The notes under the pieces were generated by a model. It had not been told where the DNA came from, did not search any database, and saw only the letters and a list, made by a program, of their open reading frames with translations. From Ascidiaceihabitans sp. (GTDB taxonomy: Bacteria > Pseudomonadota > Alphaproteobacteria > Rhodobacterales > Rhodobacteraceae): DNA of 47,465 nt. Location of the stretch: assembly GCA_029251465.1 (NCBI GenBank), contig JAQXDI010000056.1:1-47465 (forward strand), given 5' to 3'. Positions 1-8,316 of the stretch are shown in pieces. Position numbers and translations under genes: made by a program. Each line of letters opens with the position of its first letter. Positions within the stretch are counted from its first letter, which is position 1.

Positions 1-199
1 TGGCCGCAAGTCGCGCAAGAAGACCATCAAGTATGACAAACGCCGCTACAAAAGGCGCAACCGTATCGAGAGGATGTTCGGCAGGCTCAAAGATTGGCGA
101 CGCGTAGCTACACGCTACGGCAGATCCCCAACCGTCTTTCTCTCCGCAATAGCTCTCGCAGCAACCGTTATCTTTTGGTTATGAGTCCTGACCCTAGTC
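1..199 (+). mobile_element. Right end of an IS5-family (IS427-like) insertion sequence
   Basis: The window opens inside an insertion sequence. It holds the 3' end of the transposase gene (to 184) and then the terminal inverted repeat at 185-199. The reverse complement of 185-199 matches the segment at 47332-47346 in 13 of 15 positions, and that segment precedes a transposase start at the other end of the window. The exact outer boundary is uncertain because a CTAG (194-197) may be target sequence rather than element. The left part of this copy lies outside the window. Confidence 0.85.
2..184 (+). CDS. IS5-family transposase, C-terminal fragment (5' end outside window)
   Basis: This open frame encodes the last 60 residues of a DDE transposase and ends with TGA at 182-184. 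It carries the segment YKRRNRIERMFGRLKDWRR, the Y-x2-R-x3-E-x6-K signature of IS4/IS5 transposases. The E is the last catalytic acid of the DDE triad. The tail is hydrophobic (LSAIALAATVIFWL), as in IS427-group proteins. In that group the protein is often made from two overlapping frames, which cannot be judged here because the upstream part is missing. The fragment is cut by the window edge and is not evidently broken. Confidence 0.85.
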   Translation, partial: GRKSRKKTIKYDKRRYKRRNRIERMFGRLKDWRRVATRYGRSPTVFLSAIALAATVIFWL

Positions 200-242
200 T
201 TGCGATCCACCCAAGCGCGAATTGTTGCCGTTTTTTGGCTCT

Positions 243-262
243 GGCGGGGAAAATTCCCCGCC
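243..262. repeat. Perfect GC-rich inverted repeat upstream of sat
   Basis: GGCGGGGAA and TTCCCCGCC face each other across two bases. The outer arms GGCGGGG/CCCCGCC are the same as those of the terminator after sat (2149-2169). No T-run follows on the plus strand, so a terminator role is doubtful. It may be what remains of the 3' end of a transcription unit displaced by the IS. Confidence 0.4.
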
Positions 263-402
263 CCTGTCAATTATGAGGTAATTCCGTCTTTAGTCGTGAA
301 AATCTTTTGTGTTTGCTAGACTTTTGACACAATCAAGCTGTATCCGACGCGCGAAAGGCCGAACACGGTCCACCTGAGGCAATAAAAAAAACGAGACGCA
401 AT

Positions 403-2121
403 ATGACACCGATGAGTAACCTTGCTCCGATCCCTGAGCTATATGTATCCTATGAATCCGCGCAAAAGCTAAAGGCTGAAGCCGGCGATCTGGTCAGCCA
501 TGATTTATCCCCGCGCCAGATTTGCGACATTGAACTGCTGATGAACGGTGGGTTTAACCCGCTCAAAGGCTTTCTGACCGAAGAAGACTATAACGGCGTT
601 GTCGAAAACATGCGTCTGGCGTCAGGCGAACTTTGGCCAATACCGATCACGCTGGATGTGAGCGAAGAATTTGCCAGCAAGCTAAAGCTGGGTCAGGACA
701 TTGCCCTGCGCGACCAAGAAGGCGTGATTTTGGGCACCATGACGGTGACTGACCGTTGGGAGCCGAACAAAGCCCGCGAAGCCGAAATGGTCTTTGGTGC
801 CGACGACGATGCGCACCCTGCCGTCAACTATCTGCACAATACAGCTGGCAAGATTTACCTCGGCGGCCCGATCGTCGGTATCCAACAGCCCGTGCACTAT
901 GATTTCCGTGCCCGCCGCGACACGCCAAATGAAATGCGCGCCTACTTCCGCAAAATGGGTTGGCGCAAAGTTGTGGCGTTCCAAACCCGCAACCCCCTGC
1001 ACCGCGCGCACCAAGAACTGACCTTCCGCGCCGCACGAGAAGCGCAAGCCAACTTGTTGATCCACCCTGTTGTTGGTCTGACCAAACCGGGCGACGTTGA
1101 CCACTTTACCCGCGTGCGCTGCTACGAGGCGGTCCTGGACAAGTATCCGCAAGCCACCACAGCAATGTCATTGTTGAACTTGGCCATGCGCATGGCTGGC
1201 CCTCGCGAGGCGGTTTGGCACGGTTTGATCCGCAAAAACCACGGCTGCACGCACTTTATTGTCGGTCGCGACCACGCTGGCCCCGGCAACAATTCCAAAG
1301 GCGAAGATTTCTACGGCCCCTATGATGCCCAGGACCTGTTCCGCGCACATCAAGACGAAATGGGCATCGAAATGGTCGACTTCAAACACATGGTCTATGT
1401 GCAAGAACGCGCCCAATACGAGCCAAACGACGAGATCGCAGATCGCGAAAACGTCACGGTTCTGAACATCTCTGGTACCGAACTGCGCCGTCGCTTGGCA
1501 GAAGGTCTTGAGATCCCTGAATGGTTCTCGTTCCCTGAGGTCGTCAAAGAATTGCGCCGCACTAAACCACCGCGTTTCAAACAAGGGTTCACCGTATTCT
1601 TCACTGGTTTCTCTGGCTCCGGCAAATCCACCATCGCCAACGCGTTGATGGTCAAACTGATGGAAATGGGCGGCCGCCCGGTGACCTTGCTCGACGGCGA
1701 TATCGTCCGCAAAAACCTGTCGTCCGAATTGGGCTTTAGCAAAGAGCACCGCGATTTGAACATTCGCCGCATCGGCTATGTCGCGTCAGAAATCACCAAA
1801 AGCGGTGGTATCGCAATTTGCGCGCCCATCGCGCCTTACGCCACAACGCGCCGCGCCGTACGTGAAGGCGTTGAGGAATTTGGTGCCTTTGTTGAGGTCC
1901 ACGTGGCCACTTCCATTGATGAATGCGAAAAACGTGATCGCAAAGGTCTGTACAAACTGGCACGTGAAGGCAAGATCAAGGAATTTACAGGCATTTCAGA
2001 CCCCTACGACGTACCCGCCAACCCAGAACTGAGCGTTGAGACCGAAAATGTTGCGGTTGATAACTGCGCGCATCAGGTGTTGCTAAAGCTGGAAAGCATG
2101 GGTTTGATCGCTGCGAACTAA
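403..2121 (+). CDS. sat: Bifunctional sulfate adenylyltransferase / adenylylsulfate kinase
   Basis: A cytoplasmic enzyme of sulfate activation. The first domain makes adenylylsulfate (APS) and pyrophosphate from ATP and sulfate, and the second phosphorylates APS to PAPS. The 572-residue protein has an N-terminal PUA-like region, the ATP sulfurylase catalytic motif QTRNPLHRAH starting near residue 196, and a C-terminal APS kinase with the P-loop GFSGSGKST at 402-410. The kinase motif is intact, so the second domain is probably active. A second ATG at 412 (MSNLAP) is an equally possible start; neither has a strong ribosome site. A TTGACA at 324-329 could be a -35 box, but no convincing -10 follows. 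The gene is monocistronic and ends at a strong terminator. Its pyrophosphate product would be removed by a pyrophosphatase such as ppaC at 15.8 kb. Confidence 0.95.
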   Translation: MTPMSNLAPIPELYVSYESAQKLKAEAGDLVSHDLSPRQICDIELLMNGGFNPLKGFLTEEDYNGVVENMRLASGELWPIPITLDVSEEFASKLKLGQDIALRDQEGVILGTMTVTDRWEPNKAREAEMVFGADDDAHPAVNYLHNTAGKIYLGGPIVGIQQPVHYDFRARRDTPNEMRAYFRKMGWRKVVAFQTRNPLHRAHQELTFRAAREAQANLLIHPVVGLTKPGDVDHFTRVRCYEAVLDKYPQATTAMSLLNLAMRMAGPREAVWHGLIRKNHGCTHFIVGRDHAGPGNNSKGEDFYGPYDAQDLFRAHQDEMGIEMVDFKHMVYVQERAQYEPNDEIADRENVTVLNISGTELRRRLAEGLEIPEWFSFPEVVKELRRTKPPRFKQGFTVFFTGFSGSGKSTIANALMVKLMEMGGRPVTLLDGDIVRKNLSSELGFSKEHRDLNIRRIGYVASEITKSGGIAICAPIAPYATTRRAVREGVEEFGAFVEVHVATSIDECEKRDRKGLYKLAREGKIKEFTGISDPYDVPANPELSVETENVAVDNCAHQVLLKLESMGLIAAN

Positions 2122-2146
2122 GTAGCGTGCCATCAGACTGACGAAG

Positions 2147-2175
2147 AAGGCGGGGTAGATTTCCCCGCCTTTTTT
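2147..2175 (+). terminator. Rho-independent terminator of sat
   Basis: AAGGCGGGG (2147-2155) pairs with CCCCGCCTT (2163-2171) across a 7-base loop and runs into a T-tract. The end of the T-tract meets the stop codon of the convergent glycosyltransferase gene at 2174. Confidence 0.85.
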
Positions 2176-3031
2176 ATGTTTCGTTCTGAAGGCTTTGAGC
2201 CGCCAAAAGTTGGTAGTCGCGCAGGCCAACCGCTTGGTCTTTGGCCCGTAGCAATCCAGGTTTCATCGCGTCATATCGGGATGCGTTTACGCCGCGCACG
2301 GCATTCACAATCTGATCGTGCGTTTCACAAACGATCATACCGCCGGGGTCAAAATGATCGGCAACATCAGGTGCCCCCCAGTAAATCGGAATGGTTTCGC
2401 ACAACAGCGCATCAATCAATTTTTCAGTAAAATATCCAGGGCTGCGGATGTTTTCAATCACCACAGAAAAACGGTATGGCGCGAGGCCTTCGGACTTTTC
2501 ATCAAACGGGCGATAGGCGCGCCCCATCACGTCTACATCTATCCCTTGGGCACGAACGTCATCGACAATTGCATGACGCAAACGGTGGCCTTCTTGATCC
2601 AGTCGGGCAGACGCAATCAGTGAAACATTGTCCGTTTTCTTGATTTTCAAACCGGCATAATCTTGCACCCATGTGCTGGCCGCTGGCAAAAATCGCGCGT
2701 TTGGCAAGCGCGCCAATGTGACTGCATCATGGGTAAACACGCGGTGAAACCGGTGATGCGACAAGCGGAGGGCCTGCAAATGTCGGGCATGAATTAATCG
2801 TGGTTCAACAACCATCAAAGACACTTTGGCGCGTGTTCCCCAACGTAGTTTTGTGTGCATCGAAAACTTGGGAAAAACGATCAAGTGATCATTTTTGCCC
2901 AAATCACTCACGCATCCGACTGCCCGTTTGGGTCGCCCCACAGGCCACTTCAACAAGTCCAACGACATGTCTTTTAGGTGCGTTCCCAGGCTATAGCCGT
3001 AGGGCAGAATGGCGATCGCAGCATCAGTCAT
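2174..3031 (-). CDS. Glycosyltransferase family 10 (fucosyltransferase-like) protein
   Basis: This 285-residue protein is a probable sugar transferase. The C-terminal half has the core signature of GT10 alpha-1,3-fucosyltransferases: FSVVIEN, then GYFTEKLIDAL and IPIYWGAP, the nucleotide-sugar binding part of the GT-B fold. The N-terminal half is divergent, and no signal peptide or membrane segment is visible. The donor and acceptor sugars cannot be read from sequence; fucose is only the family prototype. An AGGA lies 10 bases before the ATG at 3031. It is the last gene of the minus-strand run that starts with hsp20, 27 bases after the PhzF-like gene. The surface-sugar role suggested by the family has no obvious link to the heat-shock gene at the head of the run. 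Confidence 0.8.
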   Translation of the reverse strand: MTDAAIAILPYGYSLGTHLKDMSLDLLKWPVGRPKRAVGCVSDLGKNDHLIVFPKFSMHTKLRWGTRAKVSLMVVEPRLIHARHLQALRLSHHRFHRVFTHDAVTLARLPNARFLPAASTWVQDYAGLKIKKTDNVSLIASARLDQEGHRLRHAIVDDVRAQGIDVDVMGRAYRPFDEKSEGLAPYRFSVVIENIRSPGYFTEKLIDALLCETIPIYWGAPDVADHFDPGGMIVCETHDQIVNAVRGVNASRYDAMKPGLLRAKDQAVGLRDYQLLAAQSLQNET

Positions 3032-3058
3032 CTAGGTTCGGTCCTGTTGAAAAGCCTC

Positions 3059-3934
3059 TTAATCGGTCAAATACACCTGACCAGACATCAAGACAAACCC
3101 GGATCCCCCGACATCGACGCCTGTGATTGCATCACGTGGCCCTAAAACTTTGACTTGTGCCTGTCCCGGCCGGCCCATGCTGTGCCCTTGCTCGGCAATA
3201 AAGGCAGGCGTTTCGATCGCATCTTTGGCCCACAAATACGACGCCATCGCCCCAGTTGCAGAACCTGTAAAAGGATCCTCAGCCGGGCTCGGTGGTGCAA
3301 GCAACAAGCGTGCAGAGGTATCACCAGCCTGTGTGGCACCGGTCAGCGTGACCCAAAATGGTTCCATTATGTCGATGGTGTTTTGGCCCAAAAAGGCGCT
3401 GTACTTTTTAAATGCATCTACGTTCAGCGCCACCTTTTCCAGAACCTCGCGCGATTTCACCACAGTCACACAAAATGGCAGGCCTGTGGACACGACTTGT
3501 GGTGCAAACAAGATGTCATCCGCATCAATGCCCCCGACCTCAGCAACAATTTCGCGCGGCACTTCGGCGCCAAATTCCGGCGGTATTTGGGTCATAGTCA
3601 CATGCGTCCCGTTGACGATAACAGGCACCAAACCGGCCATAGTTTCCAAAACCAGCGGTCCGTCTTCGATCAAACCGCGATGGCGCATGGCCACCACAGT
3701 TGCCAAGGTCGGGTGCCCGGCAAACGGAATTTCACGAGATGCCAAAAAATAGCGAACACGCACATCAGCCACGTCTGACGGGCCGGTAAATGTGCATTCG
3801 ACAAGAGATGTTTCACGCACGTAAGCCATGCAGATTTGGGTGCTGAGGCCAGCGCCGCCATGTACAACCGCACAGCCGTTGCCCCCGAATGCTTGGTCTG
3901 TAAAGGCATCTACCCAGTCGAATTCAAAGCTCAT
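3059..3934 (-). CDS. PhzF-family epimerase/isomerase-like protein
   Basis: A 291-residue member of the PhzF family, whose two diaminopimelate-epimerase-like halves enclose an active site. Visible landmarks are the N-terminal FTDQAFGGNGCAVV, the segment SLVECTF with the likely catalytic Glu46 (the SET glutamate of PhzF), PFAGHPTLATV, and the C-terminal EDPFTGSATGAMASY. In PhzF itself the glutamate isomerises a phenazine precursor. No other phenazine genes are present, and most family members have unknown substrates, so phenazine synthesis should not be assumed. The ATG overlaps the stop of the upstream peptidase gene by 4 bases (ATGA), which suggests translational coupling. Confidence 0.9.
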   Translation of the reverse strand: MSFEFDWVDAFTDQAFGGNGCAVVHGGAGLSTQICMAYVRETSLVECTFTGPSDVADVRVRYFLASREIPFAGHPTLATVVAMRHRGLIEDGPLVLETMAGLVPVIVNGTHVTMTQIPPEFGAEVPREIVAEVGGIDADDILFAPQVVSTGLPFCVTVVKSREVLEKVALNVDAFKKYSAFLGQNTIDIMEPFWVTLTGATQAGDTSARLLLAPPSPAEDPFTGSATGAMASYLWAKDAIETPAFIAEQGHSMGRPGQAQVKVLGPRDAITGVDVGGSGFVLMSGQVYLTD

Positions 3935-5049
3935 GGCGTTCCCTTTTTGATGTATTTACGTGCAGCGCCAAAATCACGGCGCACGGTTTCAAACTCGACC
4001 TCGAATGAACCCAGAGACTGACCAAACACCTGTCGAAATGCAGCGTCGCGATCTTCTGTATCGTCCAGCGCGCGAAAATAGTCGAACAACGATTGCACCC
4101 CATGCTTTTGCGCCAGAATATAGGCCGCAAAACGAGCAGTCCCATAATCAGCACTGTCGTTCACTGCGCCGCTTTTGTTGAGATCGGACAGAAGCACACG
4201 CGCTCGTCGCGCAGGTTTTTGCATCGTGAATAACGTGTTTCCATCACTGGTTTGCGCATCCGCGTTCTGAAATATTTCTTCGACCACCTCGGCGCTGCCT
4301 TCGATCATCCAGGACGGGCCAAGCAGCCAATCCTTGTTGTTCGACAACCGACGCGCAGGGATATCAATTGCCAGTTCGTACTGCGTTTGGTGCATGAATT
4401 CATGCACCAAAATTGCGGTCAGGCGCGGCGAGATCTGATTTGCCCAAGCAGAATTATATGCGTCCGGTTTTTGCCAGCACATGGTGATGAATTCACGATT
4501 GGCCGCAGCACCAATTTTGCGTCCCTGACATATCTTTTCGAAATCCAGCGGCGACTTGCGGGGTCGTACCCCCCTTTCAGCCAGCGCCGTGTTCAACAGC
4601 GGGTTTACGTGTTCAGGGTCTTCGGTGCCAATCAGGGCAAAGCTGCCCGCCAAACTTATGCCAAACTGATCTTTAAAGAATTGACGCGCAGTGGCTTCGG
4701 CTTTTGAAAGCATCGCCTGCTTTAGCGCGTTTTCAAACTGATCCGTATAAATGCAAGCTGCGTTTTGCGATGGCCATGCTGCCTGCAAATCTACGTTACC
4801 CAGACCCAATTGGCGGCACCATTGGCCAGCACGCCGATCATCGAATGGCAAAATTAGTTTGGTGTGCTCGCCTATGTCGCGAAAGGCAGCGCGCGTTGCT
4901 GTGCGCGTTTGTGGTTGGATTTGCCCATCAATCACCCCGATGTCGTAGCCTAACGACGCCAATTGGGATTGAACGCACGCGATCCTCTCGCTTGCGAAAA
5001 TCGGGGCTGCCATCATGCAAAACGCAAATGCCAAACCCCGCCATAACAT
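3931..5049 (-). CDS. Secreted HExxH-type metallopeptidase-like protein with a peptidoglycan-binding-like N-terminus
   Basis: A 372-residue protein of no named family that I recognise. Residues 1-19 form a signal peptide (hydrophobic stretch ending at FAS). Residues about 24-55 (CVQSQLASLGYDIGVIDG) resemble a PG_binding_1 repeat. The centre carries HEFMH at 216-220, preceded by LTAILV, the usual layout of a zinc peptidase helix. WMIEGSAE follows at 247-254, whose Glu250 fits the third zinc ligand of gluzincins. Four or more cysteines are present, as expected for a periplasmic protein. It is probably a periplasmic zinc peptidase, but catalysis is inferred only from the motif. It sits 5 bases after the DUF1150 gene and overlaps the PhzF-like gene by 4, so it belongs to the hsp20 transcript. 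Confidence 0.7.
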   Translation of the reverse strand: MLWRGLAFAFCMMAAPIFASERIACVQSQLASLGYDIGVIDGQIQPQTRTATRAAFRDIGEHTKLILPFDDRRAGQWCRQLGLGNVDLQAAWPSQNAACIYTDQFENALKQAMLSKAEATARQFFKDQFGISLAGSFALIGTEDPEHVNPLLNTALAERGVRPRKSPLDFEKICQGRKIGAAANREFITMCWQKPDAYNSAWANQISPRLTAILVHEFMHQTQYELAIDIPARRLSNNKDWLLGPSWMIEGSAEVVEEIFQNADAQTSDGNTLFTMQKPARRARVLLSDLNKSGAVNDSADYGTARFAAYILAQKHGVQSLFDYFRALDDTEDRDAAFRQVFGQSLGSFEVEFETVRRDFGAARKYIKKGTP

Positions 5050-5054
5050 TTAGG

Positions 5055-5279
5055 TCAGTGCACGGCCTGAGGTGCGTAGTCGTGCTGACGCGCCAGATCA
5101 AACGCCATGCGCCGATCAGCGACGAGGGCCAATTGCTGACCTTCGGGATCGTGCACAGAAAACAACTGCTCAGTGCCTTCGATCTGCTCGCGCACTTCGG
5201 CCGGTAGATCAGCAACCTCAACAGGTTTCACGTAGACCATTCCGCCTGTGACGCTCGAAAAATCAAAATCAGTATTCAT
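5055..5279 (-). CDS. DUF1150 family protein
   Basis: A small acidic protein of 74 residues with the core VYVKPVEVADLP and a C-terminal DRRMAFDLARQHDYAP. This fits DUF1150, a family found in alphaproteobacteria directly after small heat-shock protein genes. AAAGG precedes the ATG at 5279, and the gene starts 3 bases after the hsp20 stop. The function is unknown. Its constant pairing with Hsp20 suggests a role in the same stress response. Confidence 0.85.
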   Translation of the reverse strand: MNTDFDFSSVTGGMVYVKPVEVADLPAEVREQIEGTEQLFSVHDPEGQQLALVADRRMAFDLARQHDYAPQAVH

Positions 5280-5282
5280 GGC

Positions 5283-5696
5283 TTAGCCTTTCTTTATGTT
5301 GATGGTCTGAACGACAGTTTCGGGTTTGGAGCGGGTCAAATCGATGTGCAATAGCCCGTTCTCCATGATTGCTTCGCCAACGTCCACCCCGTCTGCCAAC
5401 ACGAACGAGCGTTGAAATTGTCGCCCAGCGATCCCGCGATGCAAGAACACACGTCCCTCGATGTCTTCGTCCAACCGACCACGGATAACCAATTGGCGAT
5501 CTTCGACAGTGATGGTCAGATCGTCATCACCGAAACCGGCAACAGCCAGCGTGATCCGATAGGAAAAATCAGAGGTTTGTTCAATGTTGAAAGGCGGATA
5601 GCCTTCGTTCCCAGTTTTCGCCGTGCGTTCCAGCAGGCGTTCCAACTGCTCAAATCCCAGCATGTGCGGGTATGAGGCAAGCGTCATTTTCGTCAT
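5283..5696 (-). CDS. Hsp20 small heat-shock protein
   Basis: An ATP-independent chaperone that holds unfolding proteins in the cytoplasm. The 137-residue protein has a short N-terminal arm (MLGFEQLERLLERTA, typical of alphaproteobacterial IbpA-like proteins) and YPPFNIEQ. An alpha-crystallin domain follows from about residue 35 to 125 with GRLDED, and the closing strand NGLLHIDL. I chose the ATG at 5696 because AAAAGGAC precedes it at good spacing; the longer frame back to 5753 has no such site and lacks similarity. It is the first gene of a five-gene run, and an RpoH-like promoter lies at 5766-5794. Confidence 0.93.
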   Translation of the reverse strand: MTKMTLASYPHMLGFEQLERLLERTAKTGNEGYPPFNIEQTSDFSYRITLAVAGFGDDDLTITVEDRQLVIRGRLDEDIEGRVFLHRGIAGRQFQRSFVLADGVDVGEAIMENGLLHIDLTRSKPETVVQTINIKKG

Positions 5697-5764
5697 ACGA
5701 CACGTCCTTTTTAGGTCAAGCGACATCTCATTCTTCGGTCCCATCAGCGGCAACCGTTGGAAAT

Positions 5765-5794
5765 CATATGGGTAGAAACCATGTTGTGAACAAG
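5765..5794 (-). promoter_or_regulatory. Possible RpoH (sigma-32) promoter of the hsp20 operon
   Basis: On the minus strand CTTG (5794-5791) is followed 18 bases later by CCCATAT (5772-5766). This matches the alphaproteobacterial RpoH pattern CTTG-N17/18-CYTATNT in all but one fixed position. It lies about 70 bases before the hsp20 start. The call rests on pattern and context only. Confidence 0.5.
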
Positions 5795-5857
5795 GGCTAG
5801 GCGCAATTCACTCCACTCCTTATATGTAAACCTCTAACAACTGGTAAGAATCATCAA

Positions 5858-6082
5858 ATGAATGCGCAATCTGACATTTCTATGAAAACGGACGATGTTT
5901 TGCGCGTCGAACTTGAAGTGTTTCGCCGTGAACACCGTGATCTAGACGAGGCAATTGCCGCATTGATTGAAAAAAATACTGCCGATCAACTGACGATCCG
6001 CCGACTGAAAAAGCAGAAACTGCTGCTTAAGGACAAGATCGCTATGGTCGAAGACCGCCTGACCCCGGATATTATTGCCTAA
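5858..6082 (+). CDS. YdcH family protein (DUF465)
   Basis: A 74-residue, mostly helical protein with the family pattern FRREHRDLDEAI followed by LTIRRLKKQKLLLKDKIAMVED. The lysine/leucine-rich helix is the hallmark of DUF465. Such proteins are common and short, and their function is not known. It is divergent from hsp20 across about 160 bases and lies just before purE, which appears to have its own promoter. Confidence 0.85.
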   Translation: MNAQSDISMKTDDVLRVELEVFRREHRDLDEAIAALIEKNTADQLTIRRLKKQKLLLKDKIAMVEDRLTPDIIA

Positions 6083-6105
6083 AATTGGCGCAACAAAACG
6101 CCCCA

Positions 6106-6133
6106 TTGCACGAGCAACCCATCTGGCTATAGT
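6106..6133 (+). promoter_or_regulatory. Sigma-70-like promoter of purEK
   Basis: TTGCAC (6106-6111) and TATAGT (6128-6133) are separated by 16 bases. Transcription would begin near 6140, which supports the purE start at 6164 rather than the upstream ATG at 6146. Confidence 0.5.
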
Positions 6134-6163
6134 GCCCGCTTCCGTATGAAGGGCCAAATCGCG

Positions 6164-6658
6164 ATGACAGTTCAAACGCCTCCCGTCGGCATAATCATGG
6201 GCAGTCAATCAGATTGGCCCACAATGCAGGAAGCCGCCCAGATGCTGGATGCGCTCGACATTCCATACGAGAAAAAGATCGTCTCGGCCCACCGCACCCC
6301 TGACCGGTTGTGGGATTACGGCAAAACGGCTGCGTCGCGTGGCTTGCAAGTGATCATCGCGGGTGCCGGTGGCGCTGCACATCTGCCCGGCATGATGGCG
6401 TCAAAAACCCGCGTGCCCGTCATCGGCGTGCCTGTTCAAACCAAAGCCTTGTCTGGCGTTGATTCCCTGTATTCCATCTTGCAAATGCCGCGTGGATTTC
6501 CAGTGGCGACTATGGCCATCGGGGCTACTGGTGCTGCAAATGCCGGCCTGATGGCCGCTGGCATTCTGGCGCTGAACGATCCCACCTTGGCCCAGCGCCT
6601 TGATCAGTGGCGCGCCGACCTGTCAGCCTCAATTCCGGAAGAACCAATCGATGACTGA
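6164..6658 (+). CDS. purE: N5-carboxyaminoimidazole ribonucleotide mutase
   Basis: Class I PurE of de novo purine synthesis, which moves the carboxyl group of N5-CAIR to give CAIR. The 164-residue protein shows GSQSDWPTM near the N-terminus, [10 protein letters not shown] with the catalytic histidine, and [11 protein letters not shown]. The family forms octamers. I prefer the ATG at 6164, which has AAGGG upstream, over 6146, which has no ribosome site and would lie almost at the transcript start. Its 3' end overlaps purK by 8 bases, so the two successive enzymes are translationally coupled. Confidence 0.95.
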   Translation: MTVQTPPVGIIMGSQSDWPTMQEAAQMLDALDIPYEKKIVSAHRTPDRLWDYGKTAASRGLQVIIAGAGGAAHLPGMMASKTRVPVIGVPVQTKALSGVDSLYSILQMPRGFPVATMAIGATGAANAGLMAAGILALNDPTLAQRLDQWRADLSASIPEEPIDD

Positions 6659-7718
6659 GCAACTGCAAACCGGCGCGACGATTGGTATTTTGGGCGGTGG
6701 TCAGCTGGGGCGCATGTTGTCCGTGGCGGCCAGTCGTTTGGGGTTCAAAACCCACATCTTTGAGCCGGGCGCGAACCCGCCTGCCGCTGATGTCGCGCAT
6801 GCTGTGACCACAGCCCCCTACAAAGACGAGGCCGCACTGCGCGCCTTTGCCAGCACTGTTGACGTCATCACCTATGAATTCGAAAACATCCCAACAGCCG
6901 CGCTTGATCTGCTGGAAACCCTGCGCCCGATCCGTCCGGGACGAGAGGCATTGCGCATTTCCCAAGACCGTTTGACCGAAAAAGCCTTTCTTGAGGGCCT
7001 CGGTCTAAAAGTTGCGCCCTTCGCTGACATCCCAGACGCGGCCGCCCTAAGCGAGGCGATGAAAACCATCGGCGCACCGTCGATCCTGAAAACCCGCCGC
7101 TTTGGGTACGACGGCAAAGGTCAGGCGCGGATCATGGATGTGGCAGACGCGGAAAAGGCGTTTGCGGATATGGCAGGTGCCCCCGCGATCCTCGAAGGGT
7201 TTGTTGATTTCAGCCACGAGGTTTCTGTGATTGCTGCGCGCAGTCCGGACGGCGACGTCGCCTGCTTTGATCCCGGCGAAAACGTGCACCGCGACGGCAT
7301 CCTGCACACCACTACGATCCCCGCGAAACTGTCCGCGTCCCAACGCACCGATGCTATTTTGATGGCCGCGAGCATTCTCAACCGGCTCGATTACGTGGGC
7401 GTTTTGGGGGTCGAACTGTTCGTCACATCCGCAGGCCTGATCGTGAACGAAATCGCCCCGCGCGTGCATAACTCTGGTCACTGGACGCAAAATGGCTGCG
7501 CCGTGGACCAGTTCGAACAACACATCCGTGCCGTTGTCGGCTGGCCTTTGGGTGATGGCAAACGGCACAGCGATGTGGTGATGGAAAACCTGATTGGTAA
7601 TGACATGGACCGCGTCGACGCCTTAGCCCGTGAACCCAACACAGCCTTGCATCTATACGGCAAGGCCGAGGTCAAAGCTGGTCGCAAGATGGGGCACGTC
7701 AATCGGGTGGTCAGCTAA
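6651..7718 (+). CDS. purK: N5-carboxyaminoimidazole ribonucleotide synthase
   Basis: An ATP-grasp enzyme that carboxylates AIR with bicarbonate to N5-CAIR, the substrate of PurE. The 355-residue protein has the N-terminal [12 protein letters not shown], the ATP-grasp section [14 protein letters not shown], and [14 protein letters not shown] near the C-terminus, all typical of PurK. I chose the ATG at 6651, with GGAAG upstream. It overlaps the purE stop. No clear terminator follows. Confidence 0.95.
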   Translation: MTEQLQTGATIGILGGGQLGRMLSVAASRLGFKTHIFEPGANPPAADVAHAVTTAPYKDEAALRAFASTVDVITYEFENIPTAALDLLETLRPIRPGREALRISQDRLTEKAFLEGLGLKVAPFADIPDAAALSEAMKTIGAPSILKTRRFGYDGKGQARIMDVADAEKAFADMAGAPAILEGFVDFSHEVSVIAARSPDGDVACFDPGENVHRDGILHTTTIPAKLSASQRTDAILMAASILNRLDYVGVLGVELFVTSAGLIVNEIAPRVHNSGHWTQNGCAVDQFEQHIRAVVGWPLGDGKRHSDVVMENLIGNDMDRVDALAREPNTALHLYGKAEVKAGRKMGHVNRVVS

Positions 7719-7835
7719 AGCACGACGGCACCCTTTGGCAAATCAATCCCCGCACCAAATTGGCTACTGCCAGTTTCTGTCAGCATGCCCTGCTAGGTTT
7801 CTCTTGCAAGCACACAAGCTCAAGGGAAAAACAAC

Positions 7836-8225
7836 ATGGAACATGATCAAATCAATGCGACAATCGACGCGAACAATGCAGCTGTTGCCGCAGGCGACAT
7901 GGACGCGATCCTCGCCACTTTTGAACCAAACTGCGCGCTGGTCGGTGAACCCGGCATGCTCGCCCAAGGTACGTCTGCATTGCGGGATGCCTTTACCCAA
8001 TTTATCGGGATGAGCCCGCAGATTTCCGTGACCAACCACGAAATCATTCAGGCCGATGATATCGCCCTGCACTCTTCCACCTGGAAAATGTCGGGCAAAG
8101 CGCCTGATGGCTCAGAATTCGAACAGACTGGGTTTTCCGTCGTCGTTTTGCGCAAGCAACCGGATGGACGTTGGTTGATGGTCATCGACAATCCATTCGG
8201 CGATCATCTGGTGAAAAGCAGCTAA
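7836..8225 (+). CDS. NTF2-like / SnoaL-like domain protein
   Basis: A 129-residue protein of the NTF2-like cone fold, related to SnoaL and DUF4440. Visible features are the N-terminal helix INATIDANNAAVAAGDMDAILATF, the strand EIIQADDIALHSSTWKM and the closing strand GRWLMVIDNP. No signal peptide is seen. The fold serves many enzymes and binding proteins, so no reaction can be given. AAGGGA precedes the ATG. It stands alone between purK and a terminator. Confidence 0.8.
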   Translation: MEHDQINATIDANNAAVAAGDMDAILATFEPNCALVGEPGMLAQGTSALRDAFTQFIGMSPQISVTNHEIIQADDIALHSSTWKMSGKAPDGSEFEQTGFSVVVLRKQPDGRWLMVIDNPFGDHLVKSS

Positions 8226-8246
8226 AATTCGTTAATTTTCGAAAGG

Positions 8247-8279
8247 CGCCGCATGAGTTTTCATTCGGGGCTTTTTTTG
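8247..8279 (+). terminator. Probable rho-independent terminator after the NTF2-like gene
   Basis: CCG-C-ATGA pairs with TCAT-T-CGG around a GTTT loop with one mismatch, and a run of seven T follows. The stem is imperfect but the T-run is strong. Confidence 0.5.
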
Positions 8280-8316
8280 ACTGAAATGATTGGACCAGTC
8301 GTAGCCCACACGAAGG

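Noticed and set aside
3059..3934. Phenazine biosynthesis
   Set aside because: Only a PhzF-family protein is present; no phzA, B, D, E or G genes are seen, and the family is broad.
5697..5753. Extended N-terminus of Hsp20 from 5753
   Set aside because: The ATG at 5696 has a good ribosome site and reproduces the family start; the extension would cover the ribosome site region without similarity.
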